Below, one piece after another: positions 37,801 through 49,461 of a stretch of DNA of 64,000 nucleotides. A program made the translations under genes and the position numbers. The DNA comes from Bryum argenteum (Eukaryota; Streptophyta; Bryopsida; Bryales; Bryaceae). Numbering within the stretch: position 1 is the first letter of the stretch; each line of letters opens with the position of its first letter. The stretch covers positions 2,795,001 through 2,859,000 of the forward strand of contig CM073321.1 of NCBI GenBank assembly GCA_037043015.1, in the 5' to 3' direction. The notes beneath the pieces were generated by a model. That model was not told the origin of the DNA, did not search any database, and saw only the letters and a program-made list of their open reading frames with translations.

Positions 37801-40800
37801 CCTGATGCTGTGGTCCTCGTGATGGCTGATGTTGTGCGTCGAATGGCCGACACTCTCCGAATGCAGTGTGACTGGCACCATCGTGGGCTTCTGTGTGTCT
37901 GTGATCTTGCGTTCCTTAAGCTTTTTGAGACACGAATTCCCGAAGTGGTCATCGGTGTGTTAGACTTTCGTGGACGAAAGTCTGGCAGTTGCTCGGGAGG
38001 TTCGAATTTTCTTTTCTGTTTCAATTCCTCTTTCATTCTTTCGCTGTGAATGGCGGCTCAATCCCCGAACCTCAGAGGTCCTCGTGATGTTCAGATGTTG
38101 TGCCTCGAAGGGGCTGGCCTCTTCCCGATGCTGTGGTCCTCGTGATGGCTGATGTTGTGCCTCGAAGGGGCTGGCCTCTTCCCGATGTTGTGGTCCTCGT
38201 GATGGCTGATGTTGTGCCTCGAAGGGGCTGGCCTCTTCCTGATGCTGTGGTCCTCGTGATGGCTGATGTTGTGCGTCGAATGGCCGACACTCTCCGAATG
38301 CAGTGTGACTGGCACCATCGTGGGCTTCTGTGTGTCTGTGATCTTGCGTTCCTTAAGCTTTTTGAGACACGAATTCCCGAAGTGGTCATCGGTGTGTTAG
38401 ACTTTCGTGGACGAAAGTCTGGCAGTTGCTCGGGAGGTTCGAATTTTCTTTTCTGTTTCAATTCCTCTTTCATTCTTTCGCTGTGAATGGCGGCTCAATC
38501 CCCGAACCTCAGAGGTCCTCGTGATGTTCAGATGTTGTGCCTCGAAGGGGCTGGCCTCTTCCCGATACTGTGGTCCTCGTGATGGCTGATGTTGTGCCTC
38601 GAAGGGGCTGGCCTCTTCCCGATGCTGTGGTCCTCGTAATGGCTGATGTTGTGCCTCGAAGGGGCAAGCCTCTTCCTGATGCTGTGGTCCTCGTGATGGC
38701 TGATGTTGTGCCTCGAAGGGGCTGGCCTCTTCCCGATGCTGTGGTCCTCGTGATGGTTGATGTTGTGCCTCGAATGGCCGATGTCGGACTGTCACATCCC
38801 TTTCCAAAGGATGCCCGAACACCGTGGTGAGCCGAGAGGACCCTGGGAGTGACGCCCCGGGCTTGGCAAGAGACAAGGTGAAGTGACCAAGGGGAGTCCC
38901 GAGCAAACAGCACGCAATGGCGTTGTACTCGGGACGAACTTGGTCGCGTGTCTTACATGGTTGGAAACCTTGTTTGAGCACGCATCCATGGGTCCAAAGA
39001 ACGCGCAATTTGGAGTTGTGAGTCATGAGATATGACTCTCCAAAGTTGGAGCGCGTTCCGGGACACTCCGGGACTCGGGAGTGTTGCCTTTCGGGACTCA
39101 AAATGTCGTCCTTCTTGGATGGCGGCATGTTGCATGTCTTTGGAAAGCTCTAGACAAGAGCTTTCCAAAATGCTAAGGCTCGTGAGGAGCAAAGCAATGC
39201 TTTGGGAGATATGGCTCTCCAAAGCATCGGGACTTCGGGACTCCGGGACTGCTGCCTCCCGGGACTCCCGAATGTTCAGAGGAGCATAGCTCCCACATGA
39301 AAGCGCCGATTGGGACAAGGGAGGAGTCCATCGACATCTACTCAAAGAGTAGATGTCGAAAATGGGCTCGCACGTCCCATTTGGATAACTGAGCTACAAG
39401 TTAGCCCGAGAAGAAGATACGGCCCGTTTTTGAGGCTAAGGCAAAAACGGGTGGTCTTCCAAAACAAAAGTGTGTCACGGAAGGCCCCTCAACACAAGAG
39501 GGGGGGGCCTACCGAAGACTCCAGAGAGTACTATGAGGAGGGGTGGTCTCCCTCCTCACTTGCACATGGTGCCTTGAGGAGCCGGGGTGGCTCCAAGGGG
39601 TGAGGCTTGGGATGGGGCCTCACTCCCGCACCTTGTGGAAAGTAGAGAGTGCTTTGGAGCCTCTCTAAACATGGGGTAGGGAAGTGTCCCTCTCCAAGTT
39701 AATCCCCGTGATAAGTAGTGCCGGTTCCCGACAGTGACCGGGAATGGCTCAAGAAGGTGAGGCATGGAAAGGAAGCCTCACTCCTACATCTTGGGCATTG
39801 TGGGATTCTCTTGAGCATCCCGCAACATTGGGTTGGAAAGAGTCCCGCTCCAAACTAGTCCCCGGGAAAACTAGTGCCGCATTCCGGGAGGATTTCCGGC
39901 AATGTTCCAAATGAAGTGAGAGACAAGAGTGGAAGGGAGACTAGTGGGAAGTTGGACAATGGATAAGGGCGGTTAGCTCCGGGGGTGAGTAGTGCCACCC
40001 TTGGGAGCTTGGACATGTGTGGAAGGCCGCCCCGTGCCACCAAGTGGCATGCCCATGTGTTTTGTGAGAGTTCCGGTTTACGGGTTCCGGGTAATGAGTT
40101 GGGGGAGTCAAGGTGGGTTGGACACCTTGACTAGAAATGGTGCTAACATTGTGTGTGCTTGGCATGTGCACTGTTAGCTAAGTTGTGGCCGGTTGCTACC
40201 AACAAAGTAAGCCGTGATTCCGCTACCAAGTAAGGCTTCCTTGAAGAAAAAGAGTTGGGAGTAATTAGGGCCGCGACACGGACTCCGTTTTTTCGATTTT
40301 TGGCCATTATGTTCTAATGCGCATTAAGAATAAGTATAGTGTCTAGAATCCGACCTATGTATTTGCTAAGCCGTATAGTATAAGGCAATTACGTTTTTAC
40401 AAATAAAGGAATTAGTTAAACTCTAGTTTATGTTAAGTAGGACGGATTTGCCAATCCGTACTCTGTCCCCGTACGGCTAGGACATGCTGTCAGAGGACGG
40501 ATTAGGAGTTATGATGGTAGGTGAAGGACGGAGTGGCGAAGAATTTAATAATGGTGAGAAATCTAGAAGGCGACTCCGTACGGAGAGGACAATGATGGCG
40601 GCGGACCATGTCATGATGGTCGGACTTAACTCCGGCCCTCTCGATATAAGGTAACCCGTCCGCCCTTGTCGTCACCTGCCTCCTCGTTTTCTGCGCCCCT
40701 TGTCGTCTTGCGATTCTGTCCTCCGTCTTTCTGCTTTCCGTCCTTAGCTCCGATCCGGCCCACTGGCCGATCTCAGCCCGACGACTCCCTATTTCCTTGC

Positions 40801-43800
40801 GCACTTCTTTCCGATGGCAGGAACGGCGTCCACTTCCGCTCAGGAGCAAGAGGAGCTGAAGATTTCCATCAAGCTCGTGTCGCCGTGTATTCCGATCGAG
40901 GAGGATGAGAAGAAGTCCTTGACGGAAGACCTCAAGAGGATGGGGTTAGCCGGCCTGCTGGATACGCCCTGGGGTTTGCGCGACGCGGAGATGGTGCGCG
41001 AAATCAAGGTCGGCGCGCCAAACCAGTTCGAGGGGACGGTTAGAGGGAAGCCGGCTTCCTGGACGGCCGACCATCGAGAGAGCTGTTCGGCGACCAAAAA
41101 CAACGGAGTAGGGTTATGCGGCCGAAACACAAGTGGGCGAAGAAGGCGTTCACGGGGATCCACACAAGAACAATGGCTACTCGATCGAGGATTGCGGGAA
41201 TCCGAGGAGCGCGCCGTCATCAAGTTCCCCGGCGCCGATCACCCACGGAGAGAAGCCGCACCGGATCACCGTACGGGCCGCCAACACCGCCCCGGGGCTC
41301 CTTGCGCGCGAACGGGAGACGGATCGGGGATGATCATCCGCGACTTAGTCGCCCGGCTTATGGAAAACGTAGGTAAAACCCGTCCTAGCCCTATTACTCC
41401 TTTTCTTTACCACCGCATAAGAAGGAGGAGGTGCCGACGGATGAGGAGGAGTCGAACTATGAGATCGCTACTGTCGCCGCAAAACAACGGCGTGTTCGAG
41501 TCGAGGAGAGTACGGATAGCAAGGCCGTGTACTCGGAAGAGGAGGAGGACGAGGTCGGATCAGTCGAAGGGGACGTTCCACCCGACGCACCAGAGGAGCC
41601 GGCTCCGGAGGCACCCCCACCGCGGACGCGTCCAGAGGTAATCATCCTTCCGTCCCCGTCCCCTCCCACGAATCCGACCGAGGCCGGAACTCAGACTGAG
41701 AGGGGACAACCCTCGAGGCCGGTGGATGAAGGGGAAGTTACGGCCGATTGGGAGAACCCCATGAATCCGAACGACCCCCGACTCCCCCCACCTCTCAGTC
41801 CGTCCGCCAATCACCCGGATCCCATGAGGCGAGCATGGCACCACTTCACGGAAGCCAGGTGCCAGTACTTCCTCTACCAAGGACTGCTGGCGAAGCTATG
41901 CCAAGAATTTGGAGTGAAGACGTTGCTGGAGGTCAAGGCGAAGTGGGAATCCAAGCCGGACGCGGAGCAGTTTCGACAAATGGAGATGCAAGTGACCAAG
42001 CTGATCCTGGAGAATAGACGTCTTCGCGAGACGGTCAGGAGAAGGGAGGAGGAACTCCTGGTCGGAAGGCAGGCCGTAATCACGGCAAACGAGCAGGTCG
42101 TAAAGCTCGTAGAAATTTGCGAGGTTCCGGCCGAGGTACTGCAGAGGGCTAACCTGTTCGAGGCCGGAATCTTGGAGTTGGAGGTTTTCAAGGCGGAGAC
42201 GTTCAAGAAGTTCCTCTTGGCGGCGAAGACGTACGCCACGAAGGTAGAGAAGAGCAACGCCAAGGTCAAGGTGCTGCTCGACGCCGTCCGGGAGCAGATG
42301 AAGGAGGTAGTGATGCCGGCCTTCACTTCTACTCCGGCCAAGACACCGCGGCCGGATACAGCGAGGATGGATGCTGGGCCCTCCAGTCCGACCGACACGA
42401 AGGGCAAGGCGAAGGTGAAGACGGAGTCGGATGCACCCGCCCCAGCAGACTCACCGGCCAAGAACACGCGCACCGCTAAGAGGAAGCTCACGGCCGAAGA
42501 ATACGAGAAGTCTCCCGGGGCGCAGAAGCTCCACGACATCGGCCTCGAGCACTCCGAAGAGGAAGAATTGAAGAGCGGAGACGAGACCAACTCCAGCGAG
42601 GACGAATACGTGATAACGGATACGGGCAAGAGAGTGAAGGCAGGACCTATCGCAGCGACGCCACTGAAGCGGCCGAAGCACGGAGTTAGTTCGCGAAGGA
42701 AGAGGTAGGACGTCTTTGAGGACGGCTGTCACAGGACGGCCAGGGTTAGGAGGTCGGATTGGTATCCGTCCTAGGCCAGTATAGTGTTTTCTTTTTGGGG
42801 GAATGCGTGCCGCTTTTTGAGGAGTAGGCCTGATAGGCCGGTGCCGCAATCCAGTTAGGGATCTAAGTCGTTGACTTAGAAGTACTTATAGGTGGGAGTT
42901 TTGTCCACCAAAACATTCCTTGCTTGAGTGTTAATCGAACCTTCTTATGCGCATATTCGGTGTGATCATTTCCCTGTCTCCTTTTCAGTTGAGTGCTTGG
43001 AAAGCCGGATCTACCTTTGTGTGTTGTGAGTTGGGAGTTAGGAATCCGGATTCTTTGTTAGATCGTTTCTGTGGAGTTGAAGCCGGGTTAGGCGTATTCT
43101 TGAGTGCCTTGTGTCTTGAACTGGTCTAGATGTCTGAAAGAGGGAAACTGCTGTGGTAAACACTTACGGTCTGGGAGGTTCTGGGAGTATAGTGTGTGAG
43201 GACGGATTCCAATCCGGCCTCCTGCTGCCATCGACTTGGGTTCCTCTGTAGCCTCAGAGGACGGATTAAGCGCAGTACGTGACCAGAATACGTGTAGACG
43301 TCTTCTAGCCGGATTCGGAGCTCTTGGAGTCTGTCATTGTAGTAAGGGTGATAGGGTAACCAGGACGGCCTGCGTGACCTGCTAGTTCGGACGGATAGGA
43401 CGAATTAGTTGTGAGGACGTAATGTGTGCCTTAGTGTGTGTGTGTGGTTGAGTAGAGTCTAAGTGTGGAAGTTTCCGCCACGGTAAACATAAGGGAAAGA
43501 GTCTTTGTGCATCCCCTCTTGCAAAGGGATACCCTTGCCCTGTAAGGCTAAAACATAAGTTGGGACTAGGAACGTTTCTGGGTTTGGTTGTTTTAGCACT
43601 GCTTGTCTTGGTCACTTCACAGAATCCCAGGAACGATACACGAGTCACCTCAACTCGGGTTTTACACCAATAAACGTGTAAGGGAAGATAAAGTGAATAC
43701 ATGGCATCCGACAGCCGACACCCTCCGAATGCAGTGTGACTGGCACCCTCGTGGGCTTCTGTGTGTCTGTGATCTTGCGTTTCTTAAGCTTTTTGAGACA

Positions 43801-44817
43801 CGAATTCCCGAAGTGGTCCTCGGTGTGTTAGACTTTCGTGGACGAAAGTCTGGCAGTTGCTCGGGAGGTTTGAATTTTTTTTTCTGTTTCACTTCCTCTT
43901 TCATTCTTTCGCTGTGAATGGCGGCTCAATCCCCGAACCTCAGAGGTCCTCGTGATGTTTAGATGTAGTGCCTCGAAGGGGCTCGCCTCTTCCCGATGCT
44001 GTGGTCCTCGTGATGGCTGATGTTGTGCCTCGAAGGGGCTGGCCTCTTCCCGATGCTGTGGTCCTCGTGATGGCTGATGTTGTGCCTCGAAGGGGCTGGC
44101 CTCTTCCCGATGCTGTGGTCCTCGTGATGGCTGATGTTGTGCCTCGAAGGGCCGACACCCTCCGAATGCAGTTGGACTGCCGTCCTTGTGGGCTACTGTG
44201 TGTCTGGGATCTCGCGTACTTGACGCTTTTTGTTAGACTTTCGTGGACGAAAGTCTGGGAGGGTCTCGGTACCCTGTGTGTGTGATGATGTGTTTTTTAG
44301 CAGAACTGGTTTTTTTTGTATTTTCGTGCAAATTTTTGTCAAGCTTTCGGGCATTGAAGTGGTACTTATGATCTTCTCGGTGCTCTAGTTTCAAATGGGA
44401 TTGACATTCTTCTTAAATAATGGAGTTAAATTTTATTTGTTTAGTTTCTTGTTCCTGAACGCTCTCTTAGAGTTGGCTTACTAATGGTTTTGCGTGGTAT
44501 TGCAGGATCAGTTAAAGCCAGTTGCAGATGATTCAGAAAAGGAATCCGATGCAGATAGCGACCTCTCCTTTTTGAGAGACGAAGTGTTAGCTTACGTTGA
44601 GTCCCGTCGATTAGTAGTAGCTTTGAGCTCGGTTCCGAGAACTCCGTCTCCTCTCACCCCTGTCAGTCACACTTATCGTGTTGACTTTGATCAGGTTGCG
44701 ATTACAAAGCAAATCAAAAAGAATGATGCCAAAGCTAGACGTATCCAAGAGAAAGCAGTAGCTAGAAGTGCACCACGTCGTTCTCCGCGTCTTGCCGCAA
44801 AGTTAAAATTTGTTTAA
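34864..44817 (+). CDS. Charged nuclear-type protein gene, four exons, unknown function
   Basis: I do not recognise the family. Exons, all with GT/AG junctions and one continuous frame: 34864-35259 (basic KKKKRRGG and KARKRS, likely nuclear localisation), 35336-35506 (acidic), 36481-36729 (Glu/Arg-rich helix, then FYREYAFQYAPGKEFKTREEKEAW) and 44506-44817. The last exon has Ser/Pro and a basic tail, SAPRRSPRLAAKLKFV. No premature stop was found, unlike its neighbours. The third intron is 7.8 kb because it holds a minisatellite and the nested element at 38782-43713. The next gene starts 139 bp downstream on the same strand. An upstream start at 34777 is possible. It may be an accessory or DNA-binding protein of the MULE. 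Confidence 0.6.
35745..36070. repeat. GC-rich tandem repeat in an intron
   Basis: About seven imperfect units contain GGGTACCGGGTGAGACCCC and CCCGGCCCGG-like words. The tract is far more GC-rich than its surroundings. It lies in the second intron (35507-36480) of the charged-protein gene. No coding value is apparent. Confidence 0.7.
37190..38781 (+). repeat. 57-bp minisatellite organised in 437-bp higher-order units
   Basis: The basic unit (GATGCTGTGGTCCTCGTGAT... through ...CTGGCCTCTTCCC) recurs every 57 bp in blocks of three or four. The blocks alternate with a spacer holding GACTTTCGTGGACGAAAGTC, giving a 437-bp period. Equivalent points lie at 37226, 37663, 38100 and 38537. Because 57 is divisible by 3, the array gives long repetitive open frames on both strands; these are not genes. 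The array lies in the third intron of the charged-protein gene. Confidence 0.9.
38790..40278 (+). mobile_element. Solo LTR, family 2 (copy C)
   Basis: The 1489-bp segment starts TGTCACATCCC, ends GGCCGCGACA, and is flanked by CGGAC at 38785-38789 and 40279-40283. It is the inverted relative of the LTR at 49498-50816. It includes a hairpin, CGACATCTACTC then AAA then the complement (about 39332-39358), and many GGGACTC words. No coding region. It landed eight bases inside the left end of the nested element at 38782. Confidence 0.9.
40814..42708 (+). pseudogene. Retroelement-type accessory protein gene with coiled coil
   Basis: The start ATG at 40814 opens MAGTASTSAQEQEELK. The first exon shifts frame several times between about 41070 and 41340: pieces of sense such as GYSIEDC, EERAVIK, HRITVRAANTAPG and MIIRDLVARLMEN lie in alternating frames. 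An intron at 41369-41421 (GTAGGT...AAG) is followed by a clean exon to 42708. That exon has acidic and Pro-rich parts, a long coiled coil (about 41880-42310) and a basic/acidic tail (PLKRPKHGVSSRRKR). The layout resembles gag-like or accessory proteins of plant LTR elements, but I do not recognise a defined family. The 5' exon is clearly decayed. Confidence 0.5.
43714..44260 (+). repeat. Minisatellite, right part
   Basis: This continues the array interrupted at 38781. It has three 57-bp units and two copies of GACTTTCGTGGACGAAAGTC (about 43830 and 44236). It shows that the array was split by the insertion at 38782-43713. Confidence 0.85.
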
Positions 44818-44956
44818 TTGTATCCTCATAGTGTATGATATGTTTATCATATGCTTACTTATAAAGCGATTATGATATATTATCTTTCTTATATTGTTAT
44901 TTTGACACATTCTTATTCTTTTTGTGGTCTGCTGTACTTGCTCTCTGAATTGCTAG

Positions 44957-47900
44957 ATGAATCTTGATCAAGTCGAACTTCTTCAAGATGCAGTGGATAC
45001 CCGGCCTTTTCTTAATCTTCCACAAACGGTATCTTCCGACGGTGACGAACTCTTACTTGATAGTGGCGGATCTGTTGGAGACTTGCGGAATACAGTACCG
45101 GAAGAGACTCCATCGATGATGGATCTCCAAGCTGAAGCAACGCAAGGTCCAGATGGTCACGAGTATCCTTCCGAGGATGATGACACCCCTTTGTCTGGAG
45201 GTGTCACCGTTGGAATCGTCCACATGCCACCTCATCTTGAAAACAAAGATCCGGATTGGAGTGCAAACGAGATGAGAATGATTCATAAAAGTGATTCAAT
45301 TGCGATCATCAACAGGTTGAGATACAAACCTGTGAAAAAGTCCTGCATGGTAATTCCATTGTGTCGTCTTGTTTGTTATCCCAAGGTTCGACCTATCTCC
45401 GAACAAGACGTACGGAAATTGGATAATGAGTTCAACAAAGGCTATCGCGAAGGAGACCGAGTCATGTACGTGTCTCCCTTCGATAGGAAAGGGAGAGAGA
45501 AAATTGTTGACGCCGGAGATGCAGTGTGGACGAATCCACTTTGGAAATCTGCAAATGAAGAGTTTGAGAAGACGTTGCTATCTGATCCGGATCTTCAACA
45601 CTTGAGCGATAAGTACTTCTACGTGTACGAAGGTAACCACCGAGTTACGGCGTGGATGCGTCACATTGAGAGGTACCATAAGATGGAAGCTTCGTGGCAC
45701 ATCTCCGTGGACTGTATCGTACTTGATGCACGAGGAGAAAGCAACCTCCTGCTTGACGCTATGAACGACATAAATTGGTGAGTACTTTACTGATTTTCCT
45801 ATTTGCTCTATTTGTATTTTGAGTAACTTCAATGTTTTTTATGTTTGAGTTCGCTCTACAGGTCAACTGAACATGACCATGTCGAAGACGGGTTGTGTGC
45901 AAAATTGCAGCGCATGAGGAAGTTCGGTAAACTGAAACTTGAGGATTTCAAGGATCTGATATCTCCAGAAGATTACAGAATATGCAAGAACGCAAAAGCC
46001 AAAAAAGATACTTGGTATCCTGTAACAATTGAAGTTTTCGTAAAATTCCTATATGCGGTAAGTTGAGTGTAATGGGTAGGTACTGTGATTCGTTGTATTT
46101 GGGTTTTTCCTCTTTATTAATCCTTCTTATGTTATGTACTGAGGAGATTAGCAAAGGCTTCCGATGACGCTGAGACGAATTACTACGCAACAGTCCCAAA
46201 GGAGAAACAAACAGGACCCGGAGTTTGGAGTGCGATGGATAATGCGATCAAAGCAGAAATTAAGGCCATTCGTGGCAAAAACTTCGACAAGATGGTCGCT
46301 GTAGCAAACCATAAACTTGGGAAAGTATTTGCGAAGGAGGTAGAAAATGCACCCCTTTCACGTATCATATGACTATATTTGTGATCATGATTCATCACTC
46401 GATTCTTACTTGTAAATTACATGTGCAGATTTATTCCCATTACAGCAAGAACCTGAAACCCGATATGACAATAGATCATTTACAAATGGTTGCCACTAGC
46501 AATGTTCATTGCGATTTCAAGGGAAAGTGGCTCCAATGGTGGAACTCATCTGACGATGTTCGACGATCTTTTCGCTTCCCTGATGAACGTCCAATGAAAG
46601 ATAAAGCTCTGGTGGCATTTCTGCATCGCGCATCTCTTTGGGCACAGGTATCTTCAATTTTCTTTACGTGTTGAAAAAGTTTGAGTTCATATGATATATT
46701 CATCATTAACTTGTTTTTTTTTTACAGCTCGAGCATTCACTTCAAACTCAATTGCAAATCCTCATTGACAACGAAAACCTCACCATTGAGTGGTCTAGTG
46801 TTGTCCTAAAGCCATCTGTGTATGTAGAGAAGTGGAGGTTGCTCTTATGGGACAAGGCATTCAACAACTACCTTGGTCCTAATGCAAACCCAAAGTTCAT
46901 CTAAGGCTCGGATCTTCAAAAGATTACCGGGGGCAAAGTTACAATTAAGCGACTTTTATTCCGGTATGTTTTTAATTTTCTCTTCAAAATTATTAAATTT
47001 GGTACAACTTGTTCAATTCACACAATCTGATTTTTTCACACTTTTGTAGGTACTTGAAACAAGAGCTCGTTGCGAAGGGAGCATTAGCTTCGTTCTCTAT
47101 TCCAATGGAGTTCGAGGACATTTCAGTCACGAATAATCCCCGCATTTTTTTCTCCACAGCCCAACAAGAGCGGTTTACCAACTCCCAATTGACGACCGGT
47201 GGATGGTTTCTGGAGTGTGACGACAACTACGTGCACAAGGAGGAGAAGCATCTTCTTCGAAACCTTGCGTCTAACCCAGCTAACTCTACACCAATGGACT
47301 TTGACGACGATGACGATGACGACCTCTCCATTTTACCAGTCGCACCTGATCCAATCTCCTCTCCTTCCTCACCAGTTGCAGTGCCCAAGTCTCGTGCAAA
47401 CAGGAAGAGACGCAACGTTGTTGCAGAGCCAGTTGTAGATCTTGAGCAAGAATCCGAAGAGAATGCTCCCCTCGGAGAAGACATTGCAGGGCCTGAAGAT
47501 GCTGATCTGACTCAGGCTTCAGCGGGAGCCGCAATCAATACAATTCGACGTGGTGCAAGATTGACTCAACTTTCAACAGGTGGACTTACGAATGCTGGGT
47601 CCCCTCCTCAATCATTCACCGTTGACCACAACTCGCAGCAGTCCCCACGTCGCCTTAGCCAGCCAATATTCCCGAGACGCCCTCTTCCAAAACCCAATCA
47701 CATCGGTAGCAGCTCGTCGTCTAAAATATCGGTGACTTTACCTATGTATCTCGAGAAGGGCAACATTGGTGATTTGGTTCACCAGTCATCGAAGACTGCA
47801 AAATGGGATTCGCAAATCCTCGATATCGTCGAGCACATCAAGAAGGTTTTATTTCTTCCATTTGTCTTTCATGAACTTCTTCTTACGTTTTGTACTTCTA

Positions 47901-49240
47901 AATCTATTAGCCACTTTCTAATTTTATACTTGTATCTCAGATTGGAAAAGACCGCAAGTACCCGTGTTCGGCGATGGAGTATAAACCCAAGCATCCAGGG
48001 ATTGATCTCATTTTTGCAGATGCTCCCGAGAACTTGCCTGTACCGGGTGTGTCTCCAATAGAAATTCCATCTTGGAACCGGCGTGACAAAACCTACTTTG
48101 AGAGCCTCTTCGTGTTTGCCGCGTATCATTTGACAAACGTTGGAGCCATTCTTCTGATGTATCCCAAATGTCGCAGAATCGAGCGTACTCTCGATGCCGA
48201 GTCCCATACATATAGTTTTCGTCTTGTTCAAGACTGGTGGGGATATAATCCCCTTTCTATGGCATCTACCGTACCTAAACCGAAAGAGGTACGTATCAGA
48301 ATCTAATTTTCAATTTCGAAATTCTTGGTAATTGCCTTCTTTGCATCTATATTAATGTATCTATACTTGTGTTTTGCAGACTCACTGCTTCCATATCAAA
48401 GTGTATGTTCGCAGAGAGTTTGTTTCGAAGTTCCAAACTCGGCAAGTCGCACACGCATATGCGGGTGTGTCAATCGTACCTGATGAGGAAGACCACCTCT
48501 GTAACTTTGCAGAGAAAGAAACCTTGCGATATCGTCCGGACGGTACGCCGTGGCGAGGCTCACGAGAGAAGGACCCTTCCTTCATTCAATGTTTCGTCGA
48601 TTGTCTCACGGACGAGGGGGGTATAGTCTTCGACTGGAGCGCAAGTACAGGTAAAGTTCCCGTAGACTCTACATTAAAATTTGTTTCTACATTTCGCATT
48701 TTTAACGTGGGCTTCCGATTTTGTAGGTGCATCTGTGATTGCTTGCGCGCGCTCCAACTGACACCTCATCGCTATGGAACCTGACGAAGAGATCTTTAAT
48801 ATTATACTCGCGGATTACAAGAACGGACCTTCCGGTGATGAGGAAAGTGGAGAATCAGCCCCCCCCCGCAGACTATGACTCTGACGAACCGGTCGTGAAG
48901 AAACCACGAAAGTTCATTGGTGCGTATTACCACCTTGTATTCTCTTTTTCAATTTTAAATTACACACTTACAAATTGGTAGGACTGACTTTCTTTGCAAT
49001 TTTAGGATAGCAGGTCTAAAAGAGCGATTGACTCGCAACGCTCATCTCTACGAGAGCCCTCCATCGAAATTCACCCTACCATCGTATGCTGAGCGACTTG
49101 CTCAAGAGTTTGTTCAAGCTCCATCTCCCATTTTGTCTGACACTCCACGTCGACGTTATAGCAAGAGTGTGCTTAAGTTTATAGACTTTGAGGCAGATCA
49201 GTGTGATCAGCACTTTAATGGTACTACACCGTCTACCTAG
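44957..49240 (+). pseudogene. ParB-like domain fused to N4/N6-type DNA methyltransferase-like domain
   Basis: Ten exons with GT/AG junctions: 44957-45777, 45862-46057, 46157-46339, 46429-46647, 46728-46962 (approx.), 47050-47845, 47941-48288, 48380-48650, 48727-48919 (approx.), 49014-49240. Exon 1 (MNLDQVELLQD) ends in a ParB/sulfiredoxin-like fold: MVIPLCRLVCYPKVRPISE, then YVYEGNHRVTAWMRHIE and a beta strand WHISVDCIVLD. Exon 6 is an acidic/Ser-Pro linker with a basic patch. Exon 7 resembles motif IV of amino-methyltransferases (DLIFADAPENLP, for DPPY) followed by AAYHLTNVGAILLMYP. Exons 8-9 resemble motif I (IVFDWSASTG-ASVIACARSN...HLIAMEPDEE, for DPFxGSGTT...GxExD). The order IV then I fits the beta class. 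The catalytic residues are altered. In-frame TAA (46902) and TGA (48759), plus a shift at nine C (48859-48867), disrupt it. Confidence 0.7.
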
Positions 49241-49461
49241 TGTGTGATTTGTTTTCCGATAGGTACTGGACATGGTAGCGCCATACATTCGTAGTTTCCC
49301 ATGATCTATTACTTATATACTATCTATATGTGTTTTTAAATATATACGGTTTTATATTTTTATAAGTCGGAACTTTGTATTCAATAAATTCAAGCACATT
49401 CAAGCCAACTCTCACACCAAGTGTGACTCGTGGCCATACAACTACTATAACTAGCAATCAA

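Larger units (their letters stand above)
38782..43713 (+). mobile_element. TG...CA element with an embedded gene (LTR-like), nested in minisatellite
   Basis: The segment starts TGTCGGAC and ends CATCCGACA, with the 5-bp direct repeat GCCGA at 38777-38781 and 43714-43718. The minisatellite resumes directly after it. Subtracting the solo LTR nested at 38790-40278 leaves about 3.44 kb with one gene (40814-42708). It also has repeated GGACGGATT/AATCCGTCC words at 40440-40500, 42755-42775, 43198-43275 and 43380-43400. Ends and TSD fit an LTR class; either it is a very long solo LTR containing a gene or a compact non-autonomous element. No internal LTR duplication was seen. Confidence 0.65.

Noticed and set aside
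37190..38781. Possible CRISPR-like array
   Set aside because: Repeats are head-to-tail with no unique spacers, in a eukaryotic transposon; it is a minisatellite.
37198..38913. Long repetitive open frames on both strands of the minisatellite
   Set aside because: They arise because the 57-bp unit is a multiple of three; no start context, splice structure or domain supports coding.
44957..49240. Prokaryotic contamination as the source of the ParB-methyltransferase-like gene
   Set aside because: The gene has ten exons with GT/AG introns and lies within a plant-type transposon.
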